33,058 nucleotides of DNA from a bacterium (GTDB taxonomy: Bacteria; Patescibacteriota; Dojkabacteria; SC72; WJKH01), in NCBI GenBank assembly GCA_029547225.1, contig JAKPPS010000012.1, positions 1-33,058 on the forward strand, written 5' to 3'. The translations under genes were made by a program, and so were the position numbers. Each line of letters opens with the position of its first letter. Within the stretch, counting starts at the first letter, position 1. Under the pieces are notes generated by a model, which was given only the letters and a program-made list of their open reading frames with translations, did not search any database and was not told the origin of the DNA. This document shows positions 24,055 to 32,917 of this stretch, piece by piece.

Positions 24055-27000
24055 GAGAAATTAGATCAATATTTAAACAGAGTGCATTTAACTCTCTTAT
24101 CAAGACTTTAAATGACTCTGGAACATTAACACTTTCTATCTTTTCACCATGTATGATTGCTTTATACGCTGCAGCTCTACCATCACGATCATCTGATTTG
24201 ATTGTTAACATTTCCTGCAATGCATATGCTGCGCCATGAGCTTCCAATGCCCAGACTTCCATTTCTCCAAACCTCTGTCCACCCATTTGTGCCTTACCAC
24301 CAAGAGGCTGTTGAGTTACTAACGTGTATGGACCCGTAGATCTAGCATGTACTTTTTCGTCTGCAATATGTTTTAATTTCAAGACGTATTTAATACCGAC
24401 TGTAACTGGTTTTGGAAATTTCTCTCCTGTCCTACCATCATAAAGTACTTCTTTTTGACTCAGATCTTTACCCTTAGCTTTTAACTGTTCTTCTAACCAA
24501 GCATAATCAATCTCATCAAAAAGTGGGAATGCAAGTTTTTCACCAAGAATATCTGCATATCTACCTGCATGAACCTCTACTGCCTGTCCCATATTCATAC
24601 GTTTAATGAATGTTGGTGTCAAAACAATATCAACTGGTTCACCATCTTCTGTAAATGGCATATCCTCTGGAGCTCGTATCGCTGCAATAGTACTTTTATC
24701 TCCGTGTCTTCCTGCGATCTTATCTCCATAGTTAATTTTCTTTGTTTCTGCGACCCAAACCTTTACCTGTTTTAATACTCCTGGTGAAAGCCTATCACCC
24801 TTATCAGCGGATAATAATTGAGTCTTGATTACAATACCCTTCTCACCATTTGGTAATTTCAAAGACACATCTCTAACATCTGTTGCAGATTCACCAAAGA
24901 TAGCACGAAGCAATTTTTCTTCAGCAGTTAATTCTTGCTCTCCACGAGGGCCAACTACACCTGCCAAAATATCACCTGCTTGTACTCTCGCACCAATCCT
25001 GACAATACCTTGTACATCAAGTTTTGCAAGCACTCTATCACTTACATGAGGTATATCTGAAGTTAAAACCTCAGCACCTAATTCAGTATCTCTAAGTTCG
25101 ATCACATACTCTTTAACATGTACTGATGTTAGTAAATCTTCTTTAACTAATCTTTCTGAGATGACTGCGGAGTCTTCATAGTTATAACCTTCAAAGAACA
25201 TAAGTGCTACTTTGAGGTTGACTCCCAATGAAAGCTCACCATCTACCATACAAGGTCCATCAGCTAAAAGATCGTCTTTTGCAACTTTCTGCCCAACTGA
25301 TACTCTCGGATATTGTGAAAAAGCTGTATCATGGTTTGATCTCTCAAATTTAACGATATGATAATCTTTAATTCCAAGTTTCTTGTATTTTACTGAAACA
25401 ATATTTCCATCGACATATTCAACCACACCATCATCCTCAGCAAATATTCCCCAGTTTGATTGACGTGCAACAACCTCTTCAAAACCGGTACCGACAACAG
25501 GTGCCTCCTGTCTAATTAGTGGAACGGCCTGTCTTTGCTGATTAGAACCCATGAGTGCTCTCTTAGCATCATCATTTGCAACAAATGGAATTAATGCCAT
25601 ACCCAATCCTGCTGACTGGAATGGCGAGATATCAACAAAGTTTAATTGTCTAACATCCTGAAGTAAGAATTCACCATGGTATTTCATAGGAGCAAGTAGC
25701 TCCGTTATGTTTCCAAAATCATCTCGAGAAATTGTTGACATACCGACATGGCTTTCCTCTTCGACTGCTGCATCAATATATACAACTTCATCGGTAATGT
25801 AACTTGATACTGGGATTTCTTTCAATTCCTTATTTGCCATCAAGGCCTTTGCACTCTTTTCATCAATCATTGCACCGGATTTTACGACAACCTTTTTATT
25901 TAACATTAGGTCTTCAGCCGCAATTCGATTTACTGCATCTTTACCATTATTCTTTGCTGTCTGAGCAACTTTCTTGTAAGGTGCTTCTAAAAATCCGAAA
26001 TCATTGATTCTTGCATAAGAAGCTAATTGAGTAACAACACCGATTGATTGACTTTCTGGACTAGTAACAGGACAAAATCTTGAATACTGTGAATGATGAA
26101 CCTCTCGAAGTGAGAAAGGTGCTCTCTCTTTAAGAATTCCACCCGGACCAGAAGCTGTAATCTTTCGCTTATTCTCAACCTCTGACAAAATATTAACCTG
26201 CTCCATAAATGAAGAAAGTTGGTTTTGTCCGAAGAATGAAAGTATAGAAGCTGAAATTGGTTTTGTACTAACAAGCATGGCTGGAGTCAATTTTGCATCT
26301 TCACCATACATACTCATTTTATCTTTAATATTCTTCTCTACCCTGCGAACTCCAATTCTTAACTGATCAACTAATATCTCACCAACACTTCTAATCCTTC
26401 TGTTTGCAAGGTTATCAATATCGTCAGCAGGTTTAACACCATTATTAATCTCGATTAATCGTTTGATAATCAAAATAACATCGTCAAGATACAATTTACA
26501 ATGATCTGTATCTAAAGGATATTCTGTACCCAATTTTTTATTTATCTGATAACGACCGATTTTACCTAGATCAAACTTACGATTGTTGAAAAATAGAGAT
26601 TTGATATATTTCTCGGCACTCTCAAGTGTTACTGATTCATCTGGGCGTAGCTTATTATAAATACTAATTACTGCTTCATCTTTAGATTTAGTAAAGTCTC
26701 TTGCCAATGTTGACTCGATATACTTTATTTCATTATTAGTATCAACATCTGCAAATAATTTCTTGATATCCTCTTCTGTTTCATAACCAAGAACTTTTAA
26801 TAACTCAGTAATTAAGATCTTTGGTCTCTTTTGAACTAGTCTTACTGTAATAACATTATGTTTTGTCAACTCGAAGTCATACCAACCACCTCTCTCCGGC
26901 ATTAAAACAGCATTGTATAACTGTCTGAAGCCAGCTTTCTCTCCTGCATAAAAAAGTACACCTTCTGCTCTTAATATCTGATGAACAACAACTCTACGAA

Positions 27001-27388
27001 CACCATTGATAACGAAATAACCGTCATTTGTCATTAAGGGGACATCAACAACAAATACTTCCTGTTCTTTTATCTCACCAGTTTTGTTATTAAGTAATTG
27101 TGCTTTTACATATAGAGGACACTCATAAGATAAACCTTTGTCCACCGCTTCTCTTACAGTGCGAGCTGGTTTACCCCACCTAAATTCCTTAAATTCCAAA
27201 GTCCACATTCGCTCCATCGAATCCTTTACAGGATTTATCTCATCAAACAGCTTCTTAAAACCGTTTTCCAAAAACCATTCAAACGACTTATGCTGTGCTT
27301 CGATAAGATTTGGGGCTAAAATCTCCCGCGTATTCTTACCCAAGATTATACGGGATGCCTTATTTCGGCGCATTTCTTTTTTAGACAT
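24023..27388 (-). CDS. rpoB: DNA-directed RNA polymerase subunit beta
   Basis: The 1121-residue beta subunit lacks the large E. coli-type lineage inserts. Landmarks: VFVVDVPLMTNDGYFVINGVRRVVVHQILR, the rifampicin region FGQNQLSSFMEQVNILSEV (about 383-402), SQYSRFCPVTSPESQSIGVV (about 434-453), FFEGYNYEDSAVISERLV, VETKKINYGDKIAGRHGDK-like active-site segment (seen as AETKKINYGDKIAGRHGDKS), and the C-terminal GGQRFGEMEVWALEAHGAAY that meets beta'. Several rifampicin-contact positions differ from E. coli, and the usually invariant PEGPNIG reads PESQSIG. The ATG at 27388 has no strong Shine-Dalgarno site. The first gene of the rpoB-rpoC-rpsL-rpsG unit; rplJ/rplL do not precede it. Confidence 0.97.
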   Translation of the reverse strand: MSKKEMRRNKASRIILGKNTREILAPNLIEAQHKSFEWFLENGFKKLFDEINPVKDSMERMWTLEFKEFRWGKPARTVREAVDKGLSYECPLYVKAQLLNNKTGEIKEQEVFVVDVPLMTNDGYFVINGVRRVVVHQILRAEGVLFYAGEKAGFRQLYNAVLMPERGGWYDFELTKHNVITVRLVQKRPKILITELLKVLGYETEEDIKKLFADVDTNNEIKYIESTLARDFTKSKDEAVISIYNKLRPDESVTLESAEKYIKSLFFNNRKFDLGKIGRYQINKKLGTEYPLDTDHCKLYLDDVILIIKRLIEINNGVKPADDIDNLANRRIRSVGEILVDQLRIGVRRVEKNIKDKMSMYGEDAKLTPAMLVSTKPISASILSFFGQNQLSSFMEQVNILSEVENKRKITASGPGGILKERAPFSLREVHHSQYSRFCPVTSPESQSIGVVTQLASYARINDFGFLEAPYKKVAQTAKNNGKDAVNRIAAEDLMLNKKVVVKSGAMIDEKSAKALMANKELKEIPVSSYITDEVVYIDAAVEEESHVGMSTISRDDFGNITELLAPMKYHGEFLLQDVRQLNFVDISPFQSAGLGMALIPFVANDDAKRALMGSNQQRQAVPLIRQEAPVVGTGFEEVVARQSNWGIFAEDDGVVEYVDGNIVSVKYKKLGIKDYHIVKFERSNHDTAFSQYPRVSVGQKVAKDDLLADGPCMVDGELSLGVNLKVALMFFEGYNYEDSAVISERLVKEDLLTSVHVKEYVIELRDTELGAEVLTSDIPHVSDRVLAKLDVQGIVRIGARVQAGDILAGVVGPRGEQELTAEEKLLRAIFGESATDVRDVSLKLPNGEKGIVIKTQLLSADKGDRLSPGVLKQVKVWVAETKKINYGDKIAGRHGDKSTIAAIRAPEDMPFTEDGEPVDIVLTPTFIKRMNMGQAVEVHAGRYADILGEKLAFPLFDEIDYAWLEEQLKAKGKDLSQKEVLYDGRTGEKFPKPVTVGIKYVLKLKHIADEKVHARSTGPYTLVTQQPLGGKAQMGGQRFGEMEVWALEAHGAAYALQEMLTIKSDDRDGRAAAYKAIIHGEKIESVNVPESFKVLIRELNALCLNIDLISHELPNEEENK

Positions 27389-27932
27389 AAAGAAGACCCT
27401 ATTAAATATTAAATCATAAATTATGAGTTTTTAACTCACGCGGATACCATCTCGATTACAAAAGATGGAGATACCGTATTAATAATTGATTTCAACGTAA
27501 TAAAAGAGTTGTTTAGTGATGTAAAAATAGGTGCTTGCCAATTCACAATGTATGTGATAAAAAAGGAGTGTATAACAGCTTGAGTTATTTTGTCCGCTTT
27601 TGAGTATATTTTTATCATATTTCTGGGAATTGTAATCTCGGGGATTTTACCATAATCTATCCACAATGTCAAACCCGTAGTTTCCCACATGAAAAAGGCC
27701 GACTTTCCTACCATTTTCTGTTCGATTGATACCCCACTTGAGGTAGGAAGCCCTGAAGTTATATATGTATATATAGGTGCTTAAGAAGTAACACATAAAA
27801 AAAGACTAAAACAGATTAATGATGTATTATTAAAAAATATGCGAAAAAAGCCTAGAAATAACGTGAACTCGAGGATAATATACGGTTCAAACAGATTAGA
27901 TATTCTCCTGAAGCGATTGATCCTACTAATTA
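27389..27932 (-). other. 544-nt gap holding the rpoB promoter and long leader
   Basis: Besides the promoter, the leader (about 27637-27389) contains two small hairpins: CCATC/GATGG around 12 nt near 27443-27467, and GAGTT-TTT-AACTC (27425-27437) about 35 nt before the rpoB ATG. Neither has a T tract. A 92-codon frame (27436-27714, minus) spans the promoter and has no coding character. The part from 27673 to 27932, after the gpmI stop, has AT-rich alternating stretches but no clear terminator. Confidence 0.45.
27644..27672 (-). promoter_or_regulatory. Promoter of the rpoB-rpoC-rpsL-rpsG unit
   Basis: On the minus strand a perfect TTGACA (27672-27667), a 17-bp spacer and TAAAAT (27649-27644) with an upstream TG (TGGTAAAAT). 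The predicted start near 27637 leaves a leader of about 250 nt before rpoB. Confidence 0.7.
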
Positions 27933-29519
27933 CTACTTACGCAGAATTAGTGATGTACCTGTCATTACAAATGGTTTCTCAATTCCCATCAAGTCCAAAA
28001 TCGTTGGGGCTACGTCTTCCAAAGACTCTCTTCTATCGAGTGTACAATCTAAATCACTTACCACAATAAATGGGACAGGGTTTAAAGTATGTTGAGTATG
28101 AGGTTGGTTATTCTTGTAGTCCCACATAATATCAGCATTTCCATGATCGGCAGTAATAATAAGTGCATATTTATCTAATTTACTCTCTATCGTTTCAAAT
28201 ATTTTCCCAAGGCAGTAATCTACGGATTCTGTTGCAATGACAGCAGCAGGATAATTACCTGTATGACCGACCATATCGGTACTGCTAAAATTAACGGCAA
28301 TAAAATCATATTCTTCATCGTCAATTGCTTTGATCACTCGTTTAGTAAGATCAAAATTACGCATACTTGGTTCATAATTATATTGTGGTTTTACAAATCT
28401 GTTTGAATCACACATCTCCCAAGTTTCTCCTTCGAACTCCTGCTCTCTTTCACCGTTTAGAAAAAAAGTTAAGTGCTGATATTTTTCAGTTTCAGCAATA
28501 TGAATCTGTTTCTTTCCTGCCTTTGATATCGCTTCAGACATAGTATCGGTAACCTTAAGTCTCGGGAACGCAACAAGTAATCGAGTAAACTCCTCACCTG
28601 GTGAAACAAATGAGCCAATAATAGATTTTTTGCTAGTGTTATCAAAAATAGCTTTTAAAAACTGATGCATCCGGTCGGTACGATAATGAAACATAAAAAG
28701 GCCGTCTCCATCTGTAAATCCAAAATAGTCTCCAATGGCATACTGTTCGAAAAATTCATCTTTATTGTTCTGATTATATTCATAATTTAATACAGCTTGC
28801 CAATCGTTAAATCTTCTCCCGACAGCTTTTGTCACAAGCTCTACAGCAAATTTCGTCTTATCCCAATCCTTATCTCTGTCAAGATAAAGTCTTCCCTGTA
28901 CCGTAGCCAGACTTATATTTATATTACTGTATTTCTTTATTTGACCATCTAGCCATTTAAAATAGTTTTCAGCACTAATCGGGGGTACGTCTCTCCCATC
29001 AGTGAAAGAATGAACAAATATCTTATTCTCAAACTGATGCCTTGATAAAAATTCAAAGATCGCACTAAGATGATTTGTATGAGAATGTAGGCCGCCATCA
29101 CTCAAAATACCTGCAAGATGAATATTTGATCCATATTTTTTGCAGTTTTCCATCAAACTAACCAAAGCTTCATTATTGTAAAACTCGCCTGTCTCAATAG
29201 AATTATTAATACGAGGTAGATCTTGCAAAATCACTCTACCCGCACCAATTGTCAGATGATTCACTTCAGAGGTACCCATTTGTCCCTCTGGTAGACCTAC
29301 ACTTAATCCATCAGACTTCAGGGAAGTGTTTGGATAATTACGCGCGAGCTTGTCATAAATAGGTTTTTGAGCATTATCGATAGCATTGTACTTATCAGGT
29401 TTACCTACTCCCCATCCATCCATGATCACTAAAATAACTTTTTTTGATAAATTATTTTTCCGTACTTTTGGTTTTTGTGAGACAGGTGCAATTCCCTTTT
29501 TATTTACCATTTCAATCAT
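27933..29519 (-). CDS. gpmI: 2,3-bisphosphoglycerate-independent phosphoglycerate mutase
   Basis: This enzyme interconverts 3- and 2-phosphoglycerate with a phosphoserine intermediate and two Mn ions. The 528 residues match the family length. Motifs in order: VILVIMDGWGVG (metal Asp), MGTSEVNHLTIGAGR with the Ser nucleophile near residue 84 (commonly GNSEVGH), SDGGLHSH, FTDGRDVPP, RDKDWDKT, FHYRTDRMHQ, HIAETEKYQHLTFFLNG, NFSSTDMVGHTGN, and ITADHGNADIM. All metal ligands are present. An N-terminal extension of about 25 basic residues (KKGIAPVSQKPKVRKNN) precedes the domain; ATG at 29519 is used, with Met4 possible. It lies 217 nt downstream of ppdK on the same strand. Confidence 0.96.
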   Translation of the reverse strand: MIEMVNKKGIAPVSQKPKVRKNNLSKKVILVIMDGWGVGKPDKYNAIDNAQKPIYDKLARNYPNTSLKSDGLSVGLPEGQMGTSEVNHLTIGAGRVILQDLPRINNSIETGEFYNNEALVSLMENCKKYGSNIHLAGILSDGGLHSHTNHLSAIFEFLSRHQFENKIFVHSFTDGRDVPPISAENYFKWLDGQIKKYSNINISLATVQGRLYLDRDKDWDKTKFAVELVTKAVGRRFNDWQAVLNYEYNQNNKDEFFEQYAIGDYFGFTDGDGLFMFHYRTDRMHQFLKAIFDNTSKKSIIGSFVSPGEEFTRLLVAFPRLKVTDTMSEAISKAGKKQIHIAETEKYQHLTFFLNGEREQEFEGETWEMCDSNRFVKPQYNYEPSMRNFDLTKRVIKAIDDEEYDFIAVNFSSTDMVGHTGNYPAAVIATESVDYCLGKIFETIESKLDKYALIITADHGNADIMWDYKNNQPHTQHTLNPVPFIVVSDLDCTLDRRESLEDVAPTILDLMGIEKPFVMTGTSLILRK

Positions 29520-29736
29520 TAATGATAATTAATATATCCGATTGCTAAAGAATAATTACTCTCTCGGACACAATTGATCCCCAAGCAATTTCTATTCTAT
29601 ACAAAAATATTTTATTCACATTGTTTAGATATGTCAAAGTGAGTTTGCGGAGACGATACTTATAGTGATGGTAAAGCGATCGCCTCCTGCAAAGAGATCG
29701 GATACATAAAAAATCTACTATCAAAGTAAATAGTAT
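29520..29736. other. ppdK-gpmI intergenic gap
   Basis: A minus-strand TATATT (29536-29531) stands 11 nt before the gpmI ATG, a possible weak own start with a very short leader. A loose CGATC...GATCG stem is seen near 29679-29701 but lacks a T tract. Readthrough from ppdK is possible. Confidence 0.3.
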
Positions 29737-32460
29737 TTATTTTTCTAACTTCTCTCGTATTACTGCTTGAGCTGCAGCCAATCTTGCCACTGGAACACGA
29801 TATGGTGAACAGCTTACATAGTTAAGTCCAATTTTATGGCAAAACTCAACGGATTTTGGCTCACCACCATGCTCTCCACAAATTCCAATTTCCATTTCTG
29901 GATTAACTTCACGACCTTTTTTTACTGCCATCTCCATCAATACTCCGATACCCTCCTGATCAATTACCTGGAATGGATCATCCATATAAACACCCAATTC
30001 GATATATTTACCAATGAACTTTCCAGCATCATCTCTCGAATATCCATAAGTTGTTTGTGTAAGGTCATTTGTACCGAACGAGAAGAACTGTGAATATTGA
30101 GCAAATTTATCGGCAGTAACACAAGCCCTTGGTAACTCTATCATTGTACCGATTGTATATTCGAGCAGTTTAAGCTCTTTTGTAGCATTTATGTCAACTT
30201 TTGCTTGCTGTAATACTGGATCAGCAATATCTTTAATTACTTGGTTTAACACTTCCAACTCTCTATAGTTTGAAGTAACAGGGATTTCTATCTCTGGCTT
30301 GACCAAAATACCTTCTTTCGCAACCACAATAGCAGCATTGATAATAGCTCGGGTTTGCATCTCAGTTATTTCTGGATAAACCATGCCCAATCGACAACCT
30401 CTAAAACCAAGCATAGGATTAAACTCAGCCAAAGATTCTTTTCGTTCTTTCAAAACTTCGAAATCAACCTCCATAGCTTTTGCTAAATCTTGCATCTCCT
30501 CATCTGTGTGAGGTAGAAATTCGTGCAATGGTGGATCAAGAAGTCTTACAGTAACTGGTAAATCGTGCATTTGACGAAATATGTTTTCAAAATCTGATTG
30601 CTGCATTTTTTCGATCTTCTTGAGAGCTTTAACTCTCTCTTCTTTCGTATCAGATAAAATCATTTCTCTGACAGCAAAAATCCTATCCTCCTGAAAAAAC
30701 ATGTGCTCTGTACGACAAAGACCGATACCTTCTGCACCGAATTTTCTGGCAACTGTAGCATCTTTTGGCGTATCTGCATTGGTTCTAACCTTTAATTTTC
30801 GAACATCATCAGCCCACTGCATCAAAATACCAAACTCGCCTTCTAGAGTCGGCTCAACTGTATCTATTTTTCCTCGATAAACCTCACCATTTGAACCGTC
30901 AAGAGTAATCCAATCTCCCTCCACCAGATCAATACTTTTACCCACGTGTAGGCTTTTTTTCTCTTCATTTACAGCAATATCTGAACAGCCAGAAACACAA
31001 CATTTTCCCATACCTCTAGCTACAACTGCCGCATGACTTGTCATACCACCTCTTGCAGTTAAAATGCCTTGAGCAACATTCATGCCTTCGATATCTTCTG
31101 GCGAAGTTTCCATACGCACGAGGATCACTTTCTTTCCTTGGTTTGCCCAGATAACAGCATCCTCTGCAGTAAAGACTATTTGACCGGTAGATGCACCAGG
31201 TGAAGCTGGAAGTCCCTTAGCAATAAGTTCTTTTTGAGCCTTAGGATCAATAGCTGGATGTAACAACTGATTGAGAGCATTTGGATCAACTCGCATAATA
31301 GCAGTGTCCTTATCGATTAATTTCTCATTAAACATATCTACAGCGATTTTTACTGCAGCTTTACCTGTACGCTTACCAACTCTCGATTGCAACATATACA
31401 AAATACCCTCCTCGATAGTGAATTCGAGATCAACCATATCTTTATAATGCATCTCGAGTTTTGCGAAAATCTCTTTAACTTGTTCATAGATTTCGGGCAT
31501 CTCTTTTGCCATATCATCAAGATGTTTAGGAGTACGGATACCTGCGACGACATCTTCACCCTGTGCATTGACGAGATATTCACCATAATATTCTTTGGCA
31601 CCAGTAGACGGATTTCGAGTAAAAGCTACTCCAGTAGCAGAATTCTCTCCCATATTTCCGAAAACCATAGCTTGTACTGTAACAGCTGTACCAGAAATCT
31701 TTGCAGGAACTTTGTTTATACGACGATACGAAATGGCTCGAGGATTATTCCACGATTTGAAGACTGCCTCGATACTCAACATTAACTGTTCAAATGGATC
31801 ATGAGGAAATTCTTTACCCGTATCTGTCTTGTAAAGATCAAGGTATCTATCGACAATGATTTTAATATTATCTGCAGTGAGATCAACATCTAACGATACT
31901 CCGAATTCTTCCTTAGCACTATCCAAAATACCCATAAACTTAGCGTGTTCAACACCCATCACTACATCCCCAAACATCTGTATAAATCTACGATAATTAT
32001 CCCATGCAAAACGATCATTTCCAGATTTAGCAATCAAGCCCTGCAATGTTTCCTTATTAAGACCAAGATTCAATATCGTATCCATCATTCCTGGCATTGA
32101 TACGGCAGAACCGGATCTTACTGAAAGCAATAATGGATTCTGAGGATCACCAAATTTCTTTCCAGTACTCTCTTCTATTTTTTGAAGATATTGTTTTACT
32201 TGCTCAGTAAAATCGGCTGGAAATTGTCTATCATTTTTATAATAATATTCACAAGTTTGTATTGATATGACAAAACCTTGTGGTACCGGTAACCCCATTT
32301 CCGTCATCTGTACTAATGAGTAGCCTTTTCCTCCTAATATATATTTTGGTTCATTTGTATTTGGTGACTCTGTTTTTTCTTTTGAGAAAAAATAAAAGTC
32401 TTTGTTAGTTAAAGTCTCCCTAGCTGATTGGTTTTTTGAATTATTTATTTTTGTTGCCAT
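29737..32460 (-). CDS. ppdK: Pyruvate, phosphate dikinase
   Basis: PPDK interconverts ATP + phosphate + pyruvate with AMP + pyrophosphate + PEP; in fermentative bacteria it often runs toward pyruvate in place of, or alongside, pyruvate kinase. The 907-residue protein has all three parts: the ATP-grasp nucleotide domain (ILGGKGYSLVQMTEMGLPVP, SVRSGSAVSMPGMMDTILN), the swivelling domain with phospho-His in GGMTSHAAVVARGMGKCCVS (about residue 475), and the PEP/pyruvate TIM barrel with LCRTEHMFF, GFRGCRLGMVYPEI, FSFGTNDLTQTTYGYSRDD and the catalytic Cys in GICGEHGG (about 858). The short N-terminal leader is Asn/Ser/Lys-rich. It has its own promoter and is followed by gpmI. Confidence 0.97.
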   Translation of the reverse strand: MATKINNSKNQSARETLTNKDFYFFSKEKTESPNTNEPKYILGGKGYSLVQMTEMGLPVPQGFVISIQTCEYYYKNDRQFPADFTEQVKQYLQKIEESTGKKFGDPQNPLLLSVRSGSAVSMPGMMDTILNLGLNKETLQGLIAKSGNDRFAWDNYRRFIQMFGDVVMGVEHAKFMGILDSAKEEFGVSLDVDLTADNIKIIVDRYLDLYKTDTGKEFPHDPFEQLMLSIEAVFKSWNNPRAISYRRINKVPAKISGTAVTVQAMVFGNMGENSATGVAFTRNPSTGAKEYYGEYLVNAQGEDVVAGIRTPKHLDDMAKEMPEIYEQVKEIFAKLEMHYKDMVDLEFTIEEGILYMLQSRVGKRTGKAAVKIAVDMFNEKLIDKDTAIMRVDPNALNQLLHPAIDPKAQKELIAKGLPASPGASTGQIVFTAEDAVIWANQGKKVILVRMETSPEDIEGMNVAQGILTARGGMTSHAAVVARGMGKCCVSGCSDIAVNEEKKSLHVGKSIDLVEGDWITLDGSNGEVYRGKIDTVEPTLEGEFGILMQWADDVRKLKVRTNADTPKDATVARKFGAEGIGLCRTEHMFFQEDRIFAVREMILSDTKEERVKALKKIEKMQQSDFENIFRQMHDLPVTVRLLDPPLHEFLPHTDEEMQDLAKAMEVDFEVLKERKESLAEFNPMLGFRGCRLGMVYPEITEMQTRAIINAAIVVAKEGILVKPEIEIPVTSNYRELEVLNQVIKDIADPVLQQAKVDINATKELKLLEYTIGTMIELPRACVTADKFAQYSQFFSFGTNDLTQTTYGYSRDDAGKFIGKYIELGVYMDDPFQVIDQEGIGVLMEMAVKKGREVNPEMEIGICGEHGGEPKSVEFCHKIGLNYVSCSPYRVPVARLAAAQAVIREKLEK

Positions 32461-32498
32461 ATTTTTTAAAATAAATTTATTTATTATTTTATTTTAGT

Positions 32499-32504
32499 AT
32501 TATA
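32499..32504 (-). promoter_or_regulatory. -10 element of ppdK with adjacent palindrome
   Basis: TATAAT on the minus strand (32504-32499) predicts a start near 32492 and a leader of about 30 nt. No good -35 is seen at 17 bp; TTGAGA lies 20 bp away. A 10-bp palindrome AAAACGTTTT (32508-32517) falls between them and could bind a regulator. Confidence 0.45.
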
Positions 32505-32517
32505 CTTAAAACGTTTT

Positions 32518-32917
32518 GATTACTTCTCAAAAACAGATCACGATAATATAATACGCACTACCCAAATTACATTTATTAAAATGATTTTCTAGATACAACT
32601 GAGAAATATTTATTGACACTGCAATAAAAAAGCTTAAGACAATATAAAAACAGATGCCTCCTATTCTACATATATATTTATATCTTTACAATGGGTTTGT
32701 CCTCATAGAAATCAAAATAAATTGAATATGAAAAAATATGGTTTTATATTCATAAGAAAATATCACACAATGAGTGACATAATAATTCAAGCTCACTGGG
32801 CACCACACTATAGGTTGCACTTGAAGTTTTTTTCTGATATAATTTACATAATTAAGTTTATTATATTTCGTATATGGGTATTTATAGAGATATTATTAAA
32901 ATATCAGGTGAAAAAAT
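32518..32917. other. AT-rich gap between ppdK and the right IS end
   Basis: No convincing gene. A 65-codon plus-strand frame (32722-32919) is made of AT-rich, Ile/Phe/Lys-heavy sequence, has no promoter or ribosome-binding site, and ends exactly in the IS terminus, so I do not call it. A TTGACA at 32613-32618 has no matching -10. Confidence 0.4.

Noticed and set aside
27436-27714. 92-codon minus-strand frame upstream of rpoB
   Set aside because: It spans the TTGACA/TAAAAT promoter of rpoB, has no ribosome-binding site and its sequence has no domain or codon character of a gene.
29679-29701. CGATC...GATCG stem after ppdK as a terminator
   Set aside because: Only 5 bp, a 13-nt loop and no T tract on the minus strand.
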